NCBI GenBank assembly: GCA_003671025.1
Contig: QWPW01000014.1
Coordinates: forward strand, 1 to 64,000
Direction of reading: 5' to 3'
Origin: Planctomycetota bacterium
GTDB taxonomy: Bacteria > Planctomycetota > Phycisphaerae > Phycisphaerales > SM1A02
DNA length: 64,000 bases
Positions 17,783-25,713 of this stretch are shown one piece after another; position 1 is the stretch's first letter; each line of letters opens with the position of its first letter. The position numbers were made by a program, and so were the translations under genes. The notes under the pieces were generated by a model that was not told the origin of the DNA, searched no databases, and was given only the letters and a program-made list of their open reading frames with translations.

Positions 17783-19092
17783 CAGCTAGACGCAATGGCT
17801 CGCTTACTGGGATAGAACAGCAACAGCAGCACGAAGCACGCGATCGACATATACATCGGAACGGAAAACAGTTTCGTGTAATCCGTGGTGGCGGCCGCGC
17901 CTTCGCCAACCTTGGACCATTCACCGACGTACGCGGTCGCGAAGATGCTGCCCACGATGGTGCCGATTCCCACGATCACGAGATTGAAGTAGTTCTGCGC
18001 AGTAGCGCGGATGTCCGCAGTGGTGTTCTCGTCGACGATCATGAACGCGACAAAGATGAAGCAACCAAAGCACACTCCGTGCAGCGCGATGCCCGCGATT
18101 ACGAAGCCCAGCTCAGGCATGTAAGCCCACAGCGCCATGCGCAGCGCGTACGCCGCGAGACCGATCAAGAGCAGATGTTTGCGCGTGAGCACTTTGGTGA
18201 GGAACGGCATCATGGCCAACACCACGATCTCGCTCATCTGGCCGATGGTCATCAATCCGCCGCCGACGCCGAAGATCTCTTTGATGTTCGCGGAGAACCA
18301 GGACTCTTCGCCCGCTTGAATCCCGCTGATGAAGCCGTCCGCTTGCACGAAGTAGAACTGATGAATCATGCTCACGGGAACGGCGATGAGAAACAGCGTG
18401 ATCAACGGCTGCTTCGCGATCTCCATGAACCCCTCAAGCCACGCCGTCTTCTCCGTAGCACTCTTTGTCGGTGGAGTGTTGGGCAGCGTGAAACAGTAGA
18501 AGCCCATCAGCACGCCAAGCACTGCGCTGATGTTGAACGCGACGGCGCGACCGGCGTTTTGCTCAGCGAGCACAGCCGCTTCGTCAACGCCAGTTGGTGT
18601 GTAGAAACGGAACAAGATCTGTCCGACGGTGATACCCACCGCGATCCAACCAATCGTTCCCCACAAACGCACGGGACCAAAGTCGGCATCGCGATTCTTG
18701 ATGTGCGCGAACGTGAGCGAGTTGGTGAGCGCCATCGTCGGCGCATACACCAATCCGTAGATCGCTGCGAGTCCGAGGAAAGTCTCGAACTGCGCGGTCT
18801 GGCCCATCAGATAGACCAACAGCGCTCCAACCAAATGACTCACGCCGAGAATCTTCTGCGTGGCAAAGGAGCGATCCGCAAGTTGTCCCGCGAGGAACGG
18901 CCCAAAGATCGCGCCCAACGCGCCCGCCGAAAAGCAGTAACCGATCTGCGCACCGGTGAATCCCAAGTGACCACTCAAGAACAAGTACAGCACCGGAAGC
19001 CAAGCTCCCCAGATCGCATACTGCAAGAACATCATCATGCTCAGGCGTGCGCGGACAAAAGGGACGTTTGGAATCGCGAGTGTGTCGCTCAT
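17782..19092 (-). CDS. MFS transporter, nucleoside:H+ symporter (NupG) type
   Basis: Inner-membrane transporter of 436 aa with 12 predicted hydrophobic segments, resembling the NupG/XapB nucleoside:H+ symporter group. The N-terminus MMMFLQYAIWGAWLPVL and the loop GQLADRSFATQ are typical. Substrate specificity (nucleosides or another small solute) cannot be fixed from sequence. The start at 19092 is supported by a good SD: GAGGAG about 6 nt upstream. First gene of a tightly coupled minus-strand run with the three small helical proteins; no nucleoside-catabolism gene is nearby. Confidence 0.85.
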   Translation of the reverse strand: MSDTLAIPNVPFVRARLSMMMFLQYAIWGAWLPVLYLFLSGHLGFTGAQIGYCFSAGALGAIFGPFLAGQLADRSFATQKILGVSHLVGALLVYLMGQTAQFETFLGLAAIYGLVYAPTMALTNSLTFAHIKNRDADFGPVRLWGTIGWIAVGITVGQILFRFYTPTGVDEAAVLAEQNAGRAVAFNISAVLGVLMGFYCFTLPNTPPTKSATEKTAWLEGFMEIAKQPLITLFLIAVPVSMIHQFYFVQADGFISGIQAGEESWFSANIKEIFGVGGGLMTIGQMSEIVVLAMMPFLTKVLTRKHLLLIGLAAYALRMALWAYMPELGFVIAGIALHGVCFGCFIFVAFMIVDENTTADIRATAQNYFNLVIVGIGTIVGSIFATAYVGEWSKVGEGAAATTDYTKLFSVPMYMSIACFVLLLLFYPSKRAIASS

Positions 19093-19212
19093 AGAGGCTC
19101 CTCAAAACGGTTCATGGGCAAAATTGCGGGACGCGTTCGATGTGCGCAACGCGTCACTGCTAAGGACCCACGAATGCTAACGCAAGCGCAACGAATGCGT
19201 CCGCGAACGTCG

Positions 19213-19239
19213 TTGCGATCAACAACTGCGCTCTATACT
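19213..19239 (+). promoter_or_regulatory. Promoter of ispG, near-leaderless
   Basis: TTGCGA (19213-19218), 15-nt spacer, TATACT (19234-19239). The -10 ends only 8 nt before the ispG ATG at 19248, so transcription should begin within 1-3 nt of the start codon. Confidence 0.6.
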
Positions 19240-19247
19240 CCGCGCCA

Positions 19248-20504
19248 ATGAACCCTCGTCGATTGACTCGTCAAATCACTGTCGGCGACGCGCGCGTCGG
19301 CCGCGTCAAAATTGGTGGCGATGCCCGCGTGAGCGTGCAAACCATGACCGCGGGTTACACCCATGACATCGATGCCTGTGTGCGCGAGATCGAGCGTTAC
19401 GCCGCCGCGGGCGTGGACATCGTGCGCGTGGCCGTGCCCGAGCGCAAAGACACCGAGGCGTTGCACCACATTCTTCCGCAGGTTTCGGTGCCCATCGTGG
19501 CCGACGTGCACTTTCACTTTCAGCGTGCGCTCGAAGCCATCGATGCGGGCGTGCACAAGATTCGCCTCAACCCCGGAAACATTGCCGACCGCGATCAAGT
19601 CAATCAAGTGATCGATGCGTGCAAAGATCGCGGGATTCCCATTCGCATCGGCGTGAACGAAGGCTCGATCATCGAGCGCAAAGACAAACAGCGACGCATG
19701 GAAGAGCTGGGCAAGTTCTTTGCGGAACACAAGTCAGGACACATGCTCGCGCTGATGATTGCCAAGCTCGAGGAGTACCTCGACATCTTTGACGCGCGCG
19801 ACTTTCACGATGTTTCCATCAGCGCCAAGTCGATGGACGCGAGCATGGTCATCGACGTGTACACCGAGATTTCCAAGCGTTTCGACTACCCGCTCCATCT
19901 GGGCGTCACGCATGCGGGCCCGCGGGAGACCGGCGCAATTCGCTCGATCGTCGCACTGGGCACACTGTTGGCCAACGGCATCGGCGACACGTTGCGACTC
20001 TCGTATGCCAGCGACCACATCGATGAAGTGAAAGATGGACTCGAGCTGCTTTACTCGCTGGGCAAGCGCACGCGCAAAGGTATTGATCTCATCGCGTGTC
20101 CAACTTGCGGGCGCATCCAGGTCGATCTGTTCACACTGGTCAAAGAGGTCGAACGCAAACTGCTCCCGCAAATCGAACTGCCCATGAAAGTCGCGGTGAT
20201 GGGTTGCATCGTGAATGGTCCTGGCGAAGCCGAAGGCGCCGATGTTGCAGTCTTCGCGGGCGATCGCCGCGGAATCATCTATGTGCAAGGTCAACGCGTC
20301 GCCAATGTGCCCGAGCCAGAGATTCTTGATCGACTGCTGCAAGAGTGCCTCGCGTTTGAAGCGAAGGTCAAACGCGGCGAAGCCAAGTTGGGCGAGAAGG
20401 TTGTCGAAATCGTTCCACCGGACCCCATCGGCGCACTCGGTTCGGGTGCGGACAAAATTCGCGCGGGGTTTGTCGAACAAGTCACCATCGGCAAGACTTC
20501 TTGA
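19248..20504 (+). CDS. ispG: IspG/GcpE, HMBPP synthase
   Basis: Iron-sulfur enzyme of the MEP isoprenoid pathway; it reductively converts methylerythritol cyclodiphosphate to HMBPP. The 418-aa protein has the TIM-barrel N-terminus (SVQTMTAGYTHD, VADVHFHF, HKIRLNPGNI) and the C-terminal cluster-binding cysteines in ACPTCGR (about 283-286) and GCIVNGPGEA (about 320). The size suits the two-domain bacterial form. No SD, consistent with the near-leaderless promoter. The hydrolase gene begins 15 bp after its stop. dxs and a prenyl synthase, also isoprenoid genes, lie 5-6 kb downstream. Confidence 0.96.
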   Translation: MNPRRLTRQITVGDARVGRVKIGGDARVSVQTMTAGYTHDIDACVREIERYAAAGVDIVRVAVPERKDTEALHHILPQVSVPIVADVHFHFQRALEAIDAGVHKIRLNPGNIADRDQVNQVIDACKDRGIPIRIGVNEGSIIERKDKQRRMEELGKFFAEHKSGHMLALMIAKLEEYLDIFDARDFHDVSISAKSMDASMVIDVYTEISKRFDYPLHLGVTHAGPRETGAIRSIVALGTLLANGIGDTLRLSYASDHIDEVKDGLELLYSLGKRTRKGIDLIACPTCGRIQVDLFTLVKEVERKLLPQIELPMKVAVMGCIVNGPGEAEGADVAVFAGDRRGIIYVQGQRVANVPEPEILDRLLQECLAFEAKVKRGEAKLGEKVVEIVPPDPIGALGSGADKIRAGFVEQVTIGKTS

Positions 20505-20518
20505 TTCGGTCACAGGCC

Positions 20519-21328
20519 ATGAATTCTCCGCGCTTGCATGTAGTCACGCGATGCTGCGCAATCGTCTTCGCCTCTGCAGTGTTTGCGACGAGTGGGTGCT
20601 CGACGCCGCGTTGGACAGCGAATCCTTCATTCTCGATAGATCGCGAGAGCGCGCGTGCGGATCTCGCGCGCATGGCTTCGGCGCCCGTTCCCGCGCAGCG
20701 ACCAATCTTGGTTCTCGCGGGTATCGGTGATCTGCGCATCTCCAGCGGGGCGTTAGTGAGGGGCATCGCGCCGACGCTCGAGGGCCAGTTGATCGAGATC
20801 GATTTCTTCAGCGTGTCCACCTTCGCCGACGCGCGTCAAGCACTGCTGCGCGAAGCAGCCGCTGCGCTGGGGACCTCGCTCGAAAAAATTCCCGAAGTCG
20901 ACGTCATCGCGTTTTCCATGGGCGGGCTAGTGGCGCGTGACGCGGCGATTGTCGACAGCGCTGGTCGACAACTGCGCATTCGACGACTCTTCACCATTGC
21001 GACGCCGCATCAAGGCGCGCGGCTCGCAGGGATTCCCATGGGGATTCCCGTCGGCGAAGATATGTGCCCCACTTCCGATTTCATTGAGCGATTTCGGCGC
21101 ACGCGCTTCGATTACCAGTTGATTTGCTACACGCGACTCGACGACATCACCGTCGGCGAAGAGAACGCTGCGCCTGAAGGCGTTCCGTTGTGGTGGGTTC
21201 CGACTCCCTCGGGCGAGTGGTCGCACATGGCGGCGTTTGATGACCCGCGCATCCAAGCGGACATCGCTCGACGATTGCGCGGTGAAACTCCGTGGACCAC
21301 TTCGCCAGCCACGCCTCTTCCCAACTGA
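20519..21328 (+). CDS. Exported alpha/beta-hydrolase (lipase/PGAP1-like)
   Basis: 269 aa. The N-terminal hydrophobic signal ends near TSGCS (Cys around residue 27), which could be a lipoprotein cleavage site or an ordinary signal peptide. The mature part has the nucleophile elbow FSMGGLVAR (GxSxG variant F-S-M-G-G), a downstream TIATPHQGARLAG motif typical of lipase/PGAP1-type hydrolases, and a late His candidate in WSHMAAFDD. Probable substrate: an ester or lipid in the periplasm; not identifiable. The ATG 20519 has a weak AGG upstream. Likely cotranscribed with ispG. Confidence 0.72.
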   Translation: MNSPRLHVVTRCCAIVFASAVFATSGCSTPRWTANPSFSIDRESARADLARMASAPVPAQRPILVLAGIGDLRISSGALVRGIAPTLEGQLIEIDFFSVSTFADARQALLREAAAALGTSLEKIPEVDVIAFSMGGLVARDAAIVDSAGRQLRIRRLFTIATPHQGARLAGIPMGIPVGEDMCPTSDFIERFRRTRFDYQLICYTRLDDITVGEENAAPEGVPLWWVPTPSGEWSHMAAFDDPRIQADIARRLRGETPWTTSPATPLPN

Positions 21329-21446
21329 TTGCGTTGCTTTGCGGAGTGAGTGTCCAAACGCGGGTTCCACTTCGTGTGACGGAGCTTGCGACGCAGGCAT
21401 TCCGTATAGTGCGATGCCCCGCATCACGGGTCCCAACGGAGTTTCA

Positions 21447-22514
21447 ATGCCTGCATCGCGTCGATCTTTTTCTCGCGTGTTCAACCGAGCATTCACGCTC
21501 ATCGAACTGCTCGTCACCATCGGAATCATCGCCACTCTGTTGGCGGTTCTCTCGGTGGGCATTGCTCGCGCGGGCGAGAGCGCGCGACAGACGCAGTACC
21601 TCTCCAATCTCAAACAGGTCGGCACGGCGTGGACGCTCTACGCCAATCAGAATGAAGACCGCTGTCTTCCTGGCTACATGGACGACGGTGTGCAAGATGC
21701 GTTTCGAGTTCGTATCAAGACCGAAGCCGGAACCACCATGCGACCGGAGTATTGCCGCACCTACGGCTATCGACTGCTGCCCTATCTTGAGCACGATCGC
21801 ACGCTGATGTATGAGTACATCGCCGACTACGAAGACGTCTCAAACATCCCACCGCAAGTCATCGCCAACAATCCTGCCTATGGCTACAACGCGTATTACG
21901 TTGGCGGTTGGTGGACGATGGAAAACGGCGCGCCCAAGATGAAGTTCTCGGGAACGGGGTATTACAAAAATCCATCGACGCTCATTCCGCGATTGGAAGT
22001 TGTGGCTCGTTCGATTGGGCAGATTCGCGCGACCTCGAACTTGGTGATCTTCACGGCGAGCACTGCGGCGGCGATTGGTTTCATCAAAGAACCGCTCGAA
22101 TCAAGCTACGGTTCGGCGTGGGTCGTGCCGCACATTCTCGCGGAGACCAACATCTGGGCCGCCAGCGATGGAATGGCGTTTGACAACATCAGTGCGAACG
22201 CAAGCGATGACTCGGCGCCAATCGTTGCTGGCGCGTTCGCATCCATCGCGCGCTTTCACGCTTCGCTGTTGGGTGGTCATCGCGATGCAAGCGCTCAGGC
22301 GCAAGTGATGCGCGTTCAGGGTGGCGGCGCAGGCATGCAGGTGTTTGTCAAGCAGAGCGTTCCCCTGCGTCGCATCAAGAATGTGGTGCAGACGATTACC
22401 GCGGATCTCGCGACGACCACCCAAGGCTTGCGCGACCTGATGGATCAGCGCAAATGGATTGATGTCGCGGGCAACTGCGATGATCCGTACAACTTCAAGC
22501 ACCCAGCGCAGTAG
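21447..22514 (+). CDS. Prepilin-type (type II secretion/pseudopilin) protein
   Basis: 355 aa with the class III prepilin leader: a short basic N-terminus, then RAFTLIELLVTIGIIATLLAVL with Glu at position 5 after the predicted A-F cleavage. The -1 residue is Ala rather than the more common Gly. The large C-terminal part resembles the planctomycete H-X9-DG family of pilin-like proteins: a SNLKQVG segment, then LYANQNED. The exact role (surface fibre, pseudopilus tip or other) is unknown. GGAG (21438-21441) supports the ATG at 21447; ATG 21414 is an alternative. Convergent with the TraB-like gene. Confidence 0.8.
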   Translation: MPASRRSFSRVFNRAFTLIELLVTIGIIATLLAVLSVGIARAGESARQTQYLSNLKQVGTAWTLYANQNEDRCLPGYMDDGVQDAFRVRIKTEAGTTMRPEYCRTYGYRLLPYLEHDRTLMYEYIADYEDVSNIPPQVIANNPAYGYNAYYVGGWWTMENGAPKMKFSGTGYYKNPSTLIPRLEVVARSIGQIRATSNLVIFTASTAAAIGFIKEPLESSYGSAWVVPHILAETNIWAASDGMAFDNISANASDDSAPIVAGAFASIARFHASLLGGHRDASAQAQVMRVQGGGAGMQVFVKQSVPLRRIKNVVQTITADLATTTQGLRDLMDQRKWIDVAGNCDDPYNFKHPAQ

Positions 22515-22547
22515 GCGTTCCTAGGCGTGCCAGGCAAGTGATGCTCA

Positions 22548-23954
22548 TCACTGCGTCGGTGGTGGCGCAGTTTCGGTCGCGGTCGGCTCGACATTGGTGC
22601 GCGCGAGTCGTTCGTTCAACACGAGCAGTCGTTGATCGAGGCGCTCGATCGCGGGGCATGAGCCGCGCTGGTCATGAGTGAGGATCCCCGCGCGCGAGGA
22701 TTCGAGGCGCACAACGCGCGCACGAATGCGTTTGGCGTTCCACTCATCCGCGCCCATCGCGGTGAACCACTGCGACGACACCGGCACCATGTCGAAGTCG
22801 CGCCGCAGCGACTCTTCGAAATCAGGCATATGCGCGGCGCCGTAAAAGATCGCGATGCTTCGTGGTGCATCGGCGCGTTCGAGTTGATGGCGCAGTTCGA
22901 GCAAGACCGCATCGTTGCGTTCGTCGATGATCAAACGCGCGTCGACGCTGCCGAGTCCGCTCGACGACTTCTCGCCAGTTGCGCTCGCGGCCTTGCCCAT
23001 CGTCTCCACCACGAGTTTCTTGAACGGCAGCGACTTCGACACAAACGACAATAGAAAACGCAGCATGCCTTGGGCGAACCCGTTGTCGTTGGACAACATT
23101 TCGATGGTCATGCTGCGCTCACCGCGGCGCCACAAACGATCGAGCAATTCTTCGAGCGGCAAGTCCGCAGGAATCCAACCGGTACGGTCGTAGTCAATCG
23201 AGCGCACTTGCAACGCGACATCAAGCGCGTCCGCGAGTTCGCCGTACAAGTCGCGGCGTTCGTCGCGCGCAGAGTTCTTAGGCTTCTCGCTGCTATCCAC
23301 GAGTGCAGGCGCGTCGACCTCTTCGGGTGCGGGAAGCGCGCCGAGCACAAGATCCAACGCGTGATCGCGTCCGCCCTCACGCGCGTCGCTGCCGAGCGAA
23401 AGCAAAGTGAATGTCGTCGGACTCGCGAGGGCGTATGTGATCGCGCCGCCCCAACCGTCGGTGCATGCGAGATCAATCGGTCTTGCGAGACGCGTGTCGC
23501 GCGCCACGGTGAACGCGCGCAACTCCGCCATCGACGCGGGGTAACTTCCATGCACCCGTCGCATGCGCTCGAGCAAGGTGCGCAGAAACAGCATCGCCTC
23601 TTGCGTGCGAATCTGTTTGATTGCGTTGCTCTCGCCCCGCGTACCAAACGCGCCGCGCGGAAGCACGCTCTCATAGAGCACGACGTCGCTTTGCGCGAGA
23701 AGCTCAACCAGTTGTTGGTAGTACGCGCGATCGCCGATGTGCACCACACCGACCAAGGAAACCTCTGCGCCGCTTCCATCGCTTCGTCGATAGTGACGCA
23801 CGCGCGTTTGAAACGATGTGTATCCCTCCGATGATTCGGAACGCACAAACGAACTCACGCGCGCATCGTCGAGTGTTGCACTGGCCGAGAGATCCGACGC
23901 GTTGATCACGGATGCGCACGCCGCCACAAGGATGGTGGCGGCGCGGCACTTCAC
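22548..23954 (-). CDS. TraB/GumN-like protein with GspG-like insertion
   Basis: 468 aa. The N-terminus has a hydrophobic signal with a lipobox-like VAAC (Cys 13). The TraB/PrgY-type start shows VSLVGVVHIGDRAYYQQL (about 65-82) with DVVLYE after it. The family's C-terminal half reappears near IIDERNDAVL and FYGAAHMPDFE. Between them, residues about 119-202 look like a type II secretion GspG globular domain: LLERMRRVHGSYPASMAEL, then DGWGGAITYAL and LLSLGSDAREGG. TraB/GumN proteins are thought to be metal-dependent hydrolases, but the activity is unproven. The start overlaps the stop of the ExbB-like gene upstream (ATGA). Confidence 0.68.
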   Translation of the reverse strand: MKCRAATILVAACASVINASDLSASATLDDARVSSFVRSESSEGYTSFQTRVRHYRRSDGSGAEVSLVGVVHIGDRAYYQQLVELLAQSDVVLYESVLPRGAFGTRGESNAIKQIRTQEAMLFLRTLLERMRRVHGSYPASMAELRAFTVARDTRLARPIDLACTDGWGGAITYALASPTTFTLLSLGSDAREGGRDHALDLVLGALPAPEEVDAPALVDSSEKPKNSARDERRDLYGELADALDVALQVRSIDYDRTGWIPADLPLEELLDRLWRRGERSMTIEMLSNDNGFAQGMLRFLLSFVSKSLPFKKLVVETMGKAASATGEKSSSGLGSVDARLIIDERNDAVLLELRHQLERADAPRSIAIFYGAAHMPDFEESLRRDFDMVPVSSQWFTAMGADEWNAKRIRARVVRLESSRAGILTHDQRGSCPAIERLDQRLLVLNERLARTNVEPTATETAPPPTQ

Positions 23955-24583
23955 TTGCGAACCGACCAGTTGCGCGTGGGACCAAGACCTTGTTTCGCCG
24001 CGGAGACAATCGCTTCGAATCGGCCCAGTGCGCGATCAGCTTGTGCGCGAAAGATCATGTACGGAAACAGCGTCGCAAGCGCCACGATGAGTCCACCAGC
24101 CGTGGTAATCAACGCTTCACCGATGCCCGCCGAAACATCGCGTGGATCAACCAACGCTCGGGTTCCGCCGAGCAACTCGAACGATTGAATGATGCCCGAC
24201 ACTGTGCCGAGAATTCCCAACATCGGGGTCGCGGTCACGATGGTCGAGAGCAAGCCGGTGAAGCGTTCGGTTTGCGTGCGGAGATCTTCGACCGCCTCCA
24301 ACGCGATCGCGTCGTCGGGACCATCTTCAAGCAGACGCCGCGCGAGTTGGTCGTACACGCCGCCAGGTTGTTCGAGGCACTCTTCGGCGCGGGTGCGATC
24401 GCCATTGCGAAATGCTTTGAGCAGTTTGCGATAGCGCTGGGTTTCGCGTTGAGAGTGCAAACTCCACCAAAACCACGTGCGCTCAAGGGTGATCGCCACC
24501 GACAACACACTCACACCCAAGAGCGGCCACATGACGAGGCCGCCGCGTTCGACGATTGCAAAGAGATCCCATGCTGATGACAT
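23951..24583 (-). CDS. ExbB/TolQ/MotA-type proton channel subunit
   Basis: 210 aa, with an N-terminal membrane helix (about 17-35) and two C-terminal helices. The conserved channel segment reads TATPMLGILGTVSGIIQSFE, followed by GIGEALITTAGGLIVA. These proteins couple the proton gradient to outer-membrane transport or envelope stability, normally with ExbD/TolR. No ExbD/TolR partner is adjacent. The ATG at 24583 has an AGGA about 9 nt upstream; the ATG at 24592 is the alternative. Coupled to the TraB-like gene by a 4-bp overlap. Confidence 0.85.
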   Translation of the reverse strand: MSSAWDLFAIVERGGLVMWPLLGVSVLSVAITLERTWFWWSLHSQRETQRYRKLLKAFRNGDRTRAEECLEQPGGVYDQLARRLLEDGPDDAIALEAVEDLRTQTERFTGLLSTIVTATPMLGILGTVSGIIQSFELLGGTRALVDPRDVSAGIGEALITTAGGLIVALATLFPYMIFRAQADRALGRFEAIVSAAKQGLGPTRNWSVRK

Positions 24584-24688
24584 TGGGCGCATCCTAATCG
24601 CACTCAAGAATGTGCGGGTGCTTGCGGTACAGTCGAGTGTTCGCTCGCACACGGGTTCGAGCTCTCATCAACAGTTGATTTGAAATTT

Positions 24689-25576
24689 ATGAACGCACCG
24701 GCAACCACTCCTTCTGCGACTCCGCTCGATCCCGCGTTGCTTGAGTTGGTTGAAGAGGGCTTGCGCGAATTTCTCGCCGCACAAAAACTCCCCGAGAATC
24801 TGCGTGCGGCGTGCCTTCACGCGGTGCTTGCAGGGGGCAAACGTTTGCGCCCGATCTTGGTCCTCGAGTGTGCGCGCGCAGCAGGCGCCTCGGCGAGTGC
24901 GTCGTTGCCCGCAGCGATTGCCATCGAGTTCGTTCACGCGTTTAGTTTGGTGCACGACGATCTTCCTGCGCTCGACAATGATGCGTTGCGTCGCGGCAAG
25001 CCCACGTGCCATATTGCCTTTGGCGAAGCGATGGCGATTCTCGCGGGCGATTGTTTGTTGGCGTTAGCGCCGCTGGCTGCCGCGAAATCACCCCACGCGG
25101 CAGCGGCGATTCAAGAGGAACTCATGCGCGCTACCGTGAGCATGATCGCGGGTCAGGTCTACGACACGCTCGGAGGATTTCCTGACTCGCTCGCACCGAG
25201 CGCGCGTTTGGAACTCATCCATCACAACAAGACGGGCGCCTTGATCGAGGTCGCGTGCCGCATGGGCGCGCTTTCGGCGGGCGCAGACGAGACTACGGTT
25301 GCGCGATTGGCTACGTTTGGTCGAGCGACAGGATTGATGTTTCAGATTGTCGATGACCTCATCGATGCGACGCAAACGGCGCACCACGCGGGCAAAGCGA
25401 CGGGCAAGGACGCAGAGGCGGGAAAGCTTACCTATCCCGAGATTCACGGACTCGATGGCAGCCGACGCGAGATCGCTCGGCTCGAAGCGGAGGCTCGCGC
25501 TGCACTCGCCCACTTTGGTGCGGAGGCGAGTCCACTGCGCTCATTGCTCGAGTACCTCGTCGCTCGTACTCGATGA
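24689..25576 (+). CDS. ispA: Short-chain polyprenyl diphosphate synthase (farnesyl/geranylgeranyl type)
   Basis: Condenses IPP with allylic diphosphates. The 295-aa protein contains GGKRLRP (about 48-54), the first aspartate-rich motif DDLPALDND (DDxxxxD bacterial FPP-synthase spacing) with FVHAFSLVHDD before it, and the second aspartate motif QIVDDLID. The chain length of the product cannot be settled, so the symbol is provisional. ATG 24689 is preferred over TTG 24680. Upstream of dxs (137-bp gap) in the same direction, as in many bacteria. Confidence 0.9.
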   Translation: MNAPATTPSATPLDPALLELVEEGLREFLAAQKLPENLRAACLHAVLAGGKRLRPILVLECARAAGASASASLPAAIAIEFVHAFSLVHDDLPALDNDALRRGKPTCHIAFGEAMAILAGDCLLALAPLAAAKSPHAAAAIQEELMRATVSMIAGQVYDTLGGFPDSLAPSARLELIHHNKTGALIEVACRMGALSAGADETTVARLATFGRATGLMFQIVDDLIDATQTAHHAGKATGKDAEAGKLTYPEIHGLDGSRREIARLEAEARAALAHFGAEASPLRSLLEYLVARTR

Positions 25577-25713
25577 AATCCTCAGAGCAAAATCCTCGAC
25601 GCATGGCAACTTCCGACGGGAGAAGGCACGCGCGGAGCGATATAGTCAACACTTCCTGTGTGGCCTCGCGATGCAGTATCGCGCTTGCCACATGACACCC
25701 CTCGGATCCACGC

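Noticed and set aside
17767-19251. 494-aa plus-strand frame opposite the MFS transporter
   Set aside because: His/Arg/Gln-rich with no hydrophobic segments or motifs, whereas the minus strand encodes 12 membrane helices with a good SD.
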